Shown here in pieces: positions 21,897 through 34,499 of a DNA stretch of 64,000 bases. A program made the position numbers and the translations under genes. Within the stretch, counting starts at the first letter, position 1. Every line of letters starts with the position of its first letter. This stretch comes from Azorinus chamasolen. Taxonomy: Eukaryota; Mollusca; Bivalvia; Cardiida; Solecurtidae. The stretch covers positions 26,905,858-26,969,857 of the forward strand of contig OY755242.1 of assembly GCA_963576725.1 (NCBI GenBank). Reading direction: 5' to 3'. The notes under the pieces are model-generated. The model saw only the letters and a list, made by a program, of their open reading frames with translations. It made no database searches and was not told where the DNA came from.

Positions 21897-24120
21897 TTAT
21901 TTTCTTGGAATTGCCCGACAGGAGTATGGTTTAGGTCGGATTACGAGATCTATGTCGTAGTCCCCCTCTCTGGGGTCGCACGATACGGCATGATCTGACA
22001 AGAACTCAAACGTGAAACGCCTAAGTAAAGTAGCAACGAAGAGGAATATTATATTCCTGGCTGGACTCTCTCCAATACACCTTCTCTTGCCTACGCTGAA
22101 GGGAATCCAGCTGAAAATAAACATCAAAGGTATCTCTAAACAAAGTAAAGTGCGAGACATTACCAATATAAATGTAAGCAAAAACAAAACAAACTACTCT
22201 GTAAAAAAAGTAAAACAAAAAACCACGATAAAGGGAGTTAACCCAGAAGTCAAGATAAGATATCTGCAGGAGTACCTTCTTTTTTCTCCACAAAACTCTA
22301 TGTTGTGACTAGACCACTCTTTAAAATCGTCTAGACACCAACCGATACATCCATCTACACACACACACGCACTTAATTTAGAACATGCTTGTAAATTAAA
22401 GAAGCTGTTTCTCTATAGCCGATTGTTTTTTTCCTGGGACAGTTATGTGTTGTGTAAGACACAAAAAGCCCAATGAAATATTAGCAATGTTGTATCAGAC
22501 ACGAACACGGTCAGGCAGTTATGAAACAAATGATTTACTCACTTTTTTCTGAGGTCGTTATCATTTGGTAGCAGTTTGCCATTTTCATCAAGCCATCTCT
22601 CCGGCCTGAAACTCCATGGGTCTCCCCAGACCTTCTTGTCATGGTGCACGAACCAAACGTTTGGTATTATCTATGAATCAAATGTTATGAAACTAAAATA
22701 AATCTAAAATAGGTATATGATTGCATTTATGATCATGGTCATTTCCCTTACACAACATGAAAAACCGTCACCATATACAATGTAAATATAATTATCTTAA
22801 ACTATTTCACTATTCCATCTTTTTTCTGATAGAAGCGGCTTCCTTTGCTTTGAAAATAGAGCAGACCCAGATCAGATGGCTCATGTCGACGCCGTTCGAC
22901 CAGTCTGCTTTGTTTGCCGATGGAATTATATCGATCTGATTATGCATGTTCATGTCCGTGTCATGGCCACCTGCCATAATACATTTTCAACTTGTGATGT
23001 CGTTATTTCTTACATGAACAGGAAGTAGATAAGGACTGCTATGATGCAAGATAAATGATGCACGCTAACCCTTTCCCTGTTCTATGACTGAATAGTAATG
23101 GACAAAACAGTTACAATGAAATATATGAGGTGGAATAGTTTTGCCATTTTAGAAATCGAAGAAGATAATATCAAATTCCATTAGCAAACAGAGCAGACCC
23201 TGTAGGAGCCATCTGATATGGGTCTATTCTGTTTGCAAATGAAAACGCGTTTATATGAAGAATCGGGTTCAATAGCTGCTAATGAACAGACTCAACACCA
23301 GGGTCTACAAATTGCTGCTTTTTCTTTTGAATGATCTCCTACTTTTAGAATCTTACACGCGATTGTTCAAAGACAAAAATATTTTCCGACTCGTCTATGT
23401 ATTTCATTATAAAGGAAAAGTTGTTATTTACAGTTTACATAATGCATGCGAATCCGAGAGCACCGTATTGCGTTGGAGAAATATTGAGATGATGATGCCT
23501 TCAAACCTACCGTTGAGTTCTCGGGTATATCGAACCCTCCAAAGGCTATGTTCGGCTCGCAAAAGTGGGCAGCAGAAACGTTCGCTACAGATACCAATCG
23601 TTGTGCCTCCATACTCACAGCTTCAGTCAACGGGCACAATTGGCGGTCAGACATCGTCAGCTCATCCTGTCCAACTACACGGTCCAACTCTTCTTGGATT
23701 TTGGTCTGATACTGGGTATAGTTCAAGAGACAGAGGAATATACTTGACAGGGTCGACAGGGAAGTGAGAAGTCCTGAAATAAATGATTAATGGAATGATT
23801 AAGTCTCTGGATAAACGCGTTATTGTTGAATACTCATCAATGTCTTCAAGTAATGTTCAAGTATGTTGTATAAGCAAAGGACAAATAAATTAATATTTAT
23901 ATGTGAACTACTGTCAACTTCTCCAGCTACAACAATACTTGTGTTCACATAGTGTCATTTACATTAATTTTAAAGCAGATAGCTCGAATAAGCACAATGA
24001 AAATTAACCAATTTCAATTATTCGGAATGCTCACTATATTAAACTTTAGCACTACTACGGATGAATCCATGATAACCTTTGCAAACAGTATGGATCATTA
24101 GCAGAGTCGCTCATTAGGTT

Positions 24121-24199
<79 letters not shown>

Positions 24200-27100
24200 G
24201 CTTCTGCTGCTGCTACTACTACTACTACTACTACTTCTTCTTCTTCCATTACTACTATGTCTACTACTACTACTACTACTACTGTCACTACTACTTCTAC
24301 TACTGCTACTGCTTCTACTACTACAACTAGAACTACTACTACTATAACTACAACGGCAACTACTACTACGACTACTGTCACTACTACTACTGTCACTACT
24401 ATTACTACCACAACTACAACTGCAACAACTACTACTACTTCTATAACTACTACTGCTATTACTTCTTCTAATACTACTAATTCTACTTCTACAATTACTA
24501 CTGCTTTGTATGTTACATCAACCTGCACCACTATTACTACGACTGCTACTGTCATTATATGGGTAAATGCTACCACTATTCCAATATTTTACAAGCACTG
24601 AAGCTTGTTTGTAAATGCGGTTATTTACTTCTTACCTCCTCCAACAGTCTCGAGAATCATGGCCTTTATTCTGCCGTCCGTGAAGACAACAGAACCACCG
24701 TCTTCCTCAGCCTCTGCCTGTTCGTTGAGCATGAAGTCTACAAATCCACGAATTTCTCCAGATGTGAACGAATCCTGTTCCGACAAAAAGGAAACCGTAC
24801 AATACACTGTTGTTGAGCTTTAACCATACAATTTACTGATGTTTAGTTTGAATCATACAGTACACTGTTGTTTATATATCTTGTGAGTTTAAGTGTGAGT
24901 TCATTCGCAAGTATCTGATTGGTCAGATATTCAATAAAAGTAACATTATGACATATATGATGACTGAATATGTATTTAGACTCAAATAGGATCAGAACAG
25001 GTGTACCTATGCAGGTAAAAAAAGTACAAAAATGAGTCATGCAGGAAACACCACATACAGAACAAACACTCGCCCGATCAGCAACACAAGGAAATAGCAA
25101 ATGTACATAACTAGAAAAAACAACAAGAGACACACAAAGACAAAACAAACATACAATAGGAGGAAGATGGAAGTACCGCCTTGGAACGGTCAGTGACAAA
25201 AGTCACTGGGGGGTTAAACCGGTTTATGGGCGCCCAACCTCACTCTTATTCCATCCCCACCCTAAAAGACAAACAGTGTAAATAAACGTATCCCCTCTCC
25301 GACTAATCTACAACAACCGCGACGGCAAATACAATGGTAAAGTGCATGTATAACGAAAAAACATAAGTTACATTCCGCTTTAATGTGAAGTGGCTTCATC
25401 CGGAGAAATAAGAAAAGGTTTAACATACCTTTCTTCAGAATAAATATTTTAATTTCCCATAGCATAGTAAGTTTTAGGTATTAAAATACCTATCTAGATA
25501 AGCATTTCTATATTGACAACCTAAAAGAATGTTGACCTCCTCCGGCCACACGCCTCGCAGAGTTATGCTGTCCATGAAGGAAAGGTAACTAGTATGTTTT
25601 CGCCAGCGTATTGAATGTTTTCCAATCTCTGATGGCGTGATTTCACACAGTAGATCTTTCGGTATGAAGAAAACACGAACAGCAAAATATACTCCCCCAT
25701 AATCGCATTGACTACCCAATTTTATGTAGGTCTGCAAACATGCAGCATAATCTGTAGAAGAACGTTTCATCAAAAGAATATTGTCATTCCAAGATGGTCA
25801 CCAGTCAGTCAATTTGAAATCATTTCGGATAAAGTCGATCATATTTAAGAATTTAGAGAAAAATTGTATCGCAGGCTGTTTAACTAATTTGCACTACATT
25901 GCTATAACGAAAGCACAATTGTCTTGAATTCGATCGAGACCAAATATTATGTCACGCACAATTCATCATGCTTATTATTTCTTTTAGGTTTCATGAAAAT
26001 GCAATGAAGACTGAAGAAGTTTGCTCCACACGATACTTGTAGATCCGAGATACTAATACTGGCCCGATCTGGAATAAACTGTTGCACGCATTGTGCCTCA
26101 ACATTTGGATCACATATTTACACTTTCAAGAAAATGCAGGTAAAACTGTAAACCTTCCCTTCCCTGCATACACCCAGCGACACTTATAAGTGTACCAGTA
26201 TAAAATACCTTTTATTTATTTATTCCTAAATATTTTTCAAATACATTTTGCACACGCGTTACATACAGCTATGTCGATATAACAGACTACTTATTTTTTA
26301 ATAATTGAGCCACGGATACCGATCATTGCGTAATTGAATTGAAGCCTAAATGCACGTGCAAATCGAGTTGAGACCGGAAACGAAATCGCACATGGCCGAT
26401 AGTACGAGAAATTCACACTGCTATATGAAAAACAGAAGATGCCACGATTATCGCTTCAAGAAAGGGCTAAAAATGTGGACTTAATTAAAGCCAATGTTTC
26501 TTATCGCAAGGTACGTGTTTTGTTTGTAACATTAACAAGCCAATCATTTATCTTAAATTGCCAATTACAACAGTAATTAATTGCATGTTATTACTTCACA
26601 GAATGGTCTGGTTGGTTTTGAAAATAGATATCCCATATTTCTTAAAAACGTACTTTTGACCGTCCATACGGCTTAACATTTTCCTCAATACAAGGATTAC
26701 TTAGAGAGTTATAAGTTCGTTAAAACAATCTTAAAACATTTATAAATTCATACAAAAAGGACTGCTTCAGCAGAGCGCGTAGGAGAAATTATATTGACAT
26801 CTATAGTTGATTGTTCATTTAAATGCCGGTTTAATGTAAAGTAACATTAACGTTGAATTTACAATAAAGTTTAATCGAGAATACAAATCGATATTTGATC
26901 TAGAAGAATGGCCGTTCACAAAAACACTATTAACCAAATAAATAAGAAAGTACATGGCAACAGAAAGTATTGAAAATCTAAAGTAACCACTCTGGCCCAA
27001 GAGCATTCCATCGTTACTTCGCATCTACACAACGAAATATAACCGCAGCCGAAACTGCCAGAAACATTCATTCATTCTCCGCAGACGACTGAAATCTCTG

Positions 27101-30100
27101 CGAACATTGCGTGCAAGACACCCACTTGTAATTCAATAAAAATTGTATCACTGTCATATAATTTCTCCTGAGTACAATTCCTAAAAGTTTGACTTAATTC
27201 GGTTAAATACGTTATCAAGATATTAAGAAACGAATACCAGTACACTTATAAGTGTCGCTGAGTGTATGTGTAAACTCCGAAACTACTCTCTCCTCTCTCT
27301 TTCTCTGTCTCTCTCCCTGTCTCTCTCTGTCTCTAACTATGTCTCTGTCTCTGTGCCTCTGTCTCTGTCTGTCTCTGTCTGTCTCTGTCTCTCTCTCTCT
27401 CTCTCTTACCTTCATGTCATAGAAGTATCTCTTGAATATCAAGTCCATATTTTGCTGCATCAAAGCTAACGGTGCTTTATAACCTGGCATCATGCGAAGA
27501 AATGGAAAATTTCTCAGCATAATGTCGACACTTTGCTTTAGACAAAACGCCGCAGATAAATCGAAGTCCCAAAACATGTTCAGGTCTTTATCATCATCAT
27601 CCAGGGTATGGCCGCCAAGCTGAAACAGAGAAATGTGGTGTTGTTAAAAAGAAGAGAACTCTGTCGTTCTTAGAGGTTTATTTGTCGGTTTTGGTAAGTC
27701 TATTGTGCTATTTGATTATCTGCTATTAGTAAATAGTATACCTTATCCAAATACGTTCCTTCTTTACTTCTGTAAAATGTACCTGTCCATAAATTGCGAT
27801 AGTGCCCACTGGGACACTATGTGGATCGCTGCGCTCGGTAATTTCCGGTAATTTCCGTCTACAGGTATGGAAAATACGTCATTTAAAATTATATATTAAT
27901 TAATAAATTTAAAAACAAAAACCATTTCAGCCTATTTAATTTGAAAGTAAATGAAAGATAGTACAATATACATTGAACTTACCTTTTTTATTATTTATAA
28001 AATAAATATGTACGCAATTGATGCACACTAAAGACGTTGCAACTAATTATTCTTATCGTCATAAAGGGAGGTAATAACTGAGTATACTTGTATAACTATT
28101 ATTCAGATTGATTAAAGTTGATACAACACTTTTTTGGTAATTTTAGTAATTGAACTATTTTTTTCAGATTAATACGACTGAAAAAAGTGAAATACTTATT
28201 AACCCTTTCCCTGTTCTATGTTTATTTCAAATGCCACTACCTGCTGAATATTCATGGGCAAACATTTTATTATGAAATATAGAAGGTGGACCATTTTAGC
28301 CATTGAAGAAAGTAAAGAATCAGATCTTTCAAATTCCATTAGCAAACAGAGCAGACCCTGATCAGACGGCTCCGTCTGATCTTGGTCTATGTCTGTTTGC
28401 AGATGCGTGAAAACACGTTTATATGAGGGAAAGGAGTAGTATATGGGTCTCTTTACGTGTAAACCACGATGACGTAACCTTGTGTATCGTCCGCCATTTT
28501 GTTTCTATATTTCGTAACACGAGAGGCATACAAGGAGATTGCGGTTTTGTCAGGGGTATTCGCGGATAACAGCCCGTCATATATGACGTCACATGAGATT
28601 TAAATTGAGAAAGATCTGGAACTACACGGTATACAGAGCTGACGTGTATACCTCGATCTGATAAGTACTCGCGGGCACTGAGGGTCAGGCCCTTTCCTTA
28701 TCAGACCATTTATTAGAGACACACTAGTCTAACAAATAAATAAATAAATAAGGTACCTCGTTCTACCATGTATACTCTTCGACGTCCTCAGATCAAATGA
28801 CTGAGATGTTGTTTTCCTTCAAGCGCATGCGTCGGTATAGGGCGCTGTATGTGTATCTATTTTAAGAATTTTATCATTGCTATTTTTAGCTACAGTATTT
28901 CACCATCATTGCATCAGCCAAGTCGAACAATAACATTTTACCGAGGTTTATATGGCGCCGGGATGTCTATCATTTCTATTGAAATACCTGTCACTACGAT
29001 CAGATAATGTGTCATTAATGTTTATATAAACATATAATGTCCTTACCGTTACCGAGTTAGAGCATTTCAAAATTTCTATGACGTCATCATTTAGCTCATG
29101 AATATGCACGATTCAACTCTAACTTTTTAAACTGGCATAGCTCCTTTAGTTTTCGACCGATTTTACAAACTTTGTGTCCATTTAGCCTAACCTTTTCTCA
29201 AAATTGCATTGGTGACAATGGCTCGTACGTCAGGTCAAGATGAATACCGGAAGTGGTATCTATACTCTAATTAAATCTCATTGTTTACGAATCTCAAGCG
29301 ACAAAAATATCTCCATCTTCACTGCGTGCTGTCCAACTATGGAATGACAGTTTTTATGTGTCAATCTAACTGTAAAATAAATCATCAGTTCTCTCACATT
29401 TATGTAAACATCGTTGATACATTCTGATTGGATTCAACCCAGTGAGCTTATAGCATGAACGAACATAAGAACACCGGACTTAAGATTCAAGTCATCCGTC
29501 ATCATGAATGCCGCATGTACAGTTTGTTCTAGACCCTGTTTTATAGAGTGTGGGAAATGTTTCGCTGTGTTAAGCCATCTAGGAAAAAACACCATTGCCC
29601 TGATGATGACGAAGGCTTTTATATTATTTACGAAGGATCGATCTTACCTTGTCAAACATGTGCCGATATAAAGGAAGACGCAATAAAAAAGGAGAAGTCC
29701 AAGCAACAAAAATGCCATAAATCAAATAAAGTGTCCTAAAATGACAGTGATGGTGTGACAGCAGCAACGGTGATGGTGGTGCAGTGGTTGTGTAGTGTGG
29801 TGTTAGTAATGATAGAGGTGGTGGTGCTGGTGGAGGTGGTGGTGGTGGTGATAGTGGAGGTGGTGTTGTTTGCGGAAATGGTGGTGGTGGTGGAGGTGGT
29901 GATGGTTGTGATTTAGGTGGTGGTGGTTGTGATGGTGGAGGAAGTGGTGGTGGTTTTGGTGGTGATGGCGGTGGTAGTGGAGGTGGTGGTGGTGGTGGTT
30001 GTGATAGTGGTGTTGGAGGTGGTGGTTGTGGTGATAGTGGTGTTGGAGGTGGTGGTAGTTTTGGTGGTGGTGGTGTTGTTGGTGGTGGTGGTTCAGGTAG

Positions 30101-33100
30101 TGGTAGTGGTGGTGGTGATAGTGGTGTGTGAGGTGGTGGTGGTGGAGGAAGTAGTGGTTGAGGTGGTGGTGGTGGTGATTGTGGTGGTATTTGAGGTGGT
30201 GGTGGTGGTGGTGGAGTGGTGATGGTGGTGGAGGTGGTGGTGGTTGTGGCGGTGGTGGTGGTTTCGTTGAAACAGCGTAAGAAAAGACTTATCACTTAAA
30301 TTTGTGTTCTATGTGTCAACAGCCTTTTTCTAGACGTGACGCTATGCTGAGGCATCAACGTAATGGCCATGGTGAAATGAAAATGAAAAATAGGGCAGTA
30401 TATTCGTAGATTCAAGGTGAACCTTGCACGGTATTTATGCTGCAACATCCTTTCCCCATGATTGTTACAGGTCCCAGTGGAAGCGGGAAAACTCATTGGA
30501 CCAGACAGTTGTTGAATTCGTCCTTCATTCGACCTTCTCCTCAAAGAATTATCTGGTGTTACGGACAATGGCAGCTTCTTTATGAATATTTACGGCAGGA
30601 GTTACCTGATATTCAATTTGTCCTTGGAATTTCTGATCATCTCAACGATTTTATTGATGGCACACAACATACAGTGATTGTGTTAGACGACTTGATGACA
30701 GAAGCCAAATGCGACCAACGCATCGCCGATCTCTTTACCATAGAAATCTGTCGGTGATGTATTTGACATAAAAACTGTTTCCTCAAGGTAAAGCGTGTCG
30801 AGATATCACCCTAAATACGCAGTATCTTGTACTGTTCAACAGCCGTAAAAACGTAGATGTGAGGTAGGCTTCAGTGGCCGTGATATATGGGGTAAACTTT
30901 TCCAAAACCCACTCAGACAACAAAATGCGGAGCAGTTCAAAGCCGAATCTGATTGGTACTCAGAACAAGGACTGTCTTCGGAGAAAGCTTTTCTTCAGAC
31001 GGCTAATAATAGTTAACCTCAGTCAAGAAAGAGGTTAAGACGAGACTACGGTCAGTTTCTTATCGATTTTTATGCTCTGCAAAAACATCCATTGCAACAA
31101 CAAATTCTTCAGTCAGCTAAACACCTGAGATGGTTACACGACATGAGTATAGCTGAATCAATCAGACAGGCCATCATACTCAGGAAAAATCTGTTTGAAG
31201 GGCTATGGCCTAATCGTGACAGAGAAGACGTGACGCAGTGTATTGAAAAGTATTATCAAGATGCTGCAGAGGAAAATACGTAAGAAGGATAGCAGAAGAA
31301 GCAAGTAAAGTTAACAAACATGGGTTCCATAGAAGTCTACGATTACCAACAAATGAAATGGTTCCCTTATATACCTGATCCGAACAAAGCTGAATATTTA
31401 TATGAGGGATATAAAGCTCAATTAGATGAAAAGAAGCATGGATCAGGATATATGGAAAAACTATTACAGGACAAAAGCAAGCGGAAGCAAAATTAAAACG
31501 TGGTCCCAATGTAAATTTAGTGACACCAGTGGCCCTAGGCATTGAAATGGCTCTGTCAGAAGTAAAACGAGCTGCAAAGCAAAACCAAAATGGCAGGGTG
31601 CAACATAATGATCATTCAAATGTTAGATTGGAGCAAATGGATATAATAATAACTAGAGCAGAACCATTCCGCATTTTTAAGTCACTAAACTACAGAGATC
31701 ATATTCATATCATAGTGAGAACTTGACAAACAGACCAAGTGAAAACACAAAACTGGTGGCACATTATAAACAGAGAGACAACTTGAACAATAATTCAAGA
31801 AAGGCAAAGTGGGATGGGGGTGTTCTGAGATGTGGTATCGCCTTCTCGTGGCTCAGAGCGTGAATAATCTCTACGAGATGAAACTAAGAGTACCAACTTA
31901 CTGCTGCAGTTGCTACTGCTGCTGCTGCTGCTGCTGATGCTGCTACTACTGCTGCTGCTGCTGCTTTCTCTACCAACTTCATTACTTGTTTTCATTCTCT
32001 CCATTTAGTTAGATTTACACATAAAAACTGTCATTCCATAGTTGGACAGCGTGCAGTGAAGATGGAGATAGTTTTTGTCGCTTGAGATTCGTAAACAATG
32101 AGATTTAATTAGAGTATACAGTACAGGCCCCACGGACTTTTTGTTTTCCGTTTTACCAGCGCGGACAAAATAAACTGAGCGCGGGTTTCCAGCGCGCACA
32201 ATTTTTATGGATCATCGCGGACAAAATCTGTGTCCGCCGCGGAGCCATCGCAGTCCGTGCTGATACCAGCGTGGATTGCGAGGCTTCATCGGGTACACTA
32301 CCTTTATGACTGGCAGTCGTTTAATCGCTTTAAATGTAAATTATTTAGATAAGATATACAAAAGCTTACATATACATGTACATAGACATGTGCATTTTTT
32401 CAATTGAAGAAACACATATTGAATACTGTCAGATTTTAAATTCAAAATTAAATTAGATAACATATGTGAATAGATAGCCTTCACCCAAAACCCGAGACTG
32501 AAACGGGTTCTTTCTGCTAAAACTACAATTTATAGTCAAATTTTAATGATTTCCAGACAGTAAATGCTTGAGAAAAAGAAATAGATACAAAATACCAGCA
32601 GTAATTATTTTCACAATCTGATTTTCAGAAAAAGCGTAGCGCAGAGATTATAGATGTCGGGAGCCTTCGGTCATATTTGTTTTGACCCCACACGCGTATT
32701 TAAGTGGGTGGAGAGATGTGTCTTGGGGAAAACCATTATTTGTTTATTTCTTGAAATACTTCTTTTTGAAACCTTAACCCTTTACTCCAAAGTTTGTGTC
32801 CAGTATTGAAGACAGATGTTTGCTTATGATCATCTGGGTCTGCGCTGTTTGCAAATGCACGAAAATACGTTTATATTAGAGAAAGGGTTATATTTTAAGG
32901 TGGAATGGCCCGTCATTATTTTACCTGTAGATTCCATATTTACGATTTAAAGTTGCTATATGATTTGTAATAATAAACAGTGAAGGCCCTGGTCAGAGGG
33001 TTGCTTTCCGAGCTATCTTGTCTGGGTCTACAGCTTTCAAATGTCGGCACTTTTATTTCCCGCATACAAAGACTTTAACAATACAAACTATTTGTTTTGG

Positions 33101-34465
33101 AATACTGAAAATGAATTGTGTTAGACAGTTGGAGACTATATTATTACATTACTTACTCAGCCTAAATACATGTATACTGCTAATTTACTAACTAGACCTA
33201 GGAAAATAGTAACGATCAAAGGTGCCAGATGGTCAGTAAATCCCCTAATTTCTCAGCAGGGGACAAGGGTCAGTGATCACCCAACTGTCATCTATCAAAC
33301 TCTGTCTTATCAACAAAGTAATGAATTATTACGTAACAGGACTGATTCTACTGAAACAGTAAGTACCACCGAACAATGTAAAGTGATGTGTTAAACAGCT
33401 TCCCGAAAAATAGAAGATAACTATGTTTTGACTAATTAGATCTATGGCTAAGCATATTTAAACTCCAACAATTTAGATCTATTTTAAAAGTTAGATTATT
33501 GTGAATTCTAGTTCTAAAGATAGTTTAGACTGATATGATCTAGATCTATTCTAAAATACTTTTACTAGATCTGCTACGGTACTGTACAGTATCCAGAAAG
33601 ACATTTTGTAACACACAAATGAACGCCATGACACTGTATCTTAATATCTAGATCTTATTAAAATAAAATGAGAATTACAATTTTAAATACTGTTGATCTA
33701 AATTATTCGACATATCGGTGTACGGAAAGAATGCCACTGGAAAAAATGCCACCAGAAAAAATGTCACTGGAAAATATGCCACTTGGAAATGAAAAAATGC
33801 CACTGGAATAAATGCCACTGGAAAAATGCCAATTTGTTTTTTGTTATTTTTTTTATATTTTTAAAAAATAAATCGTGAAGTTAAAACAAGACAAATTTGA
33901 TTTACAAACTTTCATTGTAAATCATTTCAAGCACACATATCCTAAATATAGTACAAACACACTAACAAGAATGATGTCGTCTATTTACATTGTACACAGT
34001 GTATATCCAGATCATGAGGTTCACAATGAAACCTTATGGTTTGCATCTACACTGTTTGTCTGTTTGACGAACAAGTCCTAAATATAGTACAATACACTAA
34101 AAGCACGTATCACCCATAAAATTAGTTCGTCTATTAACATTTTACACAGTGTAGATCCAGATCATGAGGTTCACACTGGAGCCTTATAGTTCGGACCTAC
34201 ACCGTTTGTCTAATTCATGAACATATCTGTCTGTCTGTCGTTTGTCTGTCTGTATGTCTCTCTGTATGTCTGTCTGTCTGTCTGTCTCCTTCTCTTTGTC
34301 TCTTTGCCTGTATCTGTCTGTCTCTCTGTGTCTCTCCCTCTCTCTGTGTTTGTCTCTCTGTGTGTGTCTCTGTGTGTCTGTATTTGTGTGTGTGTGTGTG
34401 TGCGTGCGTGCGTGCGTACGTGCGTGTGTGTGTGTGCGTGCGTGCGTGCGTGTGTGTGTGTGTGC

Positions 34466-34499
<34 letters not shown>

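Larger units (their letters stand above)
29261..32118 (+). mobile_element. 2.9-kb Polinton/Maverick-like (virus-related) remnant with ~110-bp TIRs
   Basis: Inverted repeats at 29261-29371 and 32007-32118 differ at only a few positions, starting TATACTCTAATTAAATCTCA. Between them, on the plus strand, lie a short Cys-rich ORF, a 500-bp GGT tract, a C2H2 zinc finger, a packaging-type ATPase fragment and several small frames with stops and shifts. Polymerase, integrase and major capsid genes are absent, so this is a deletion derivative. No obvious target-site duplication was found. Old, non-functional copy. Confidence 0.6.

Noticed and set aside
29624..30295. 223-codon proline-rich frame on the minus strand
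   Set aside because: Produced by the GGT tract and running against the ATPase direction.
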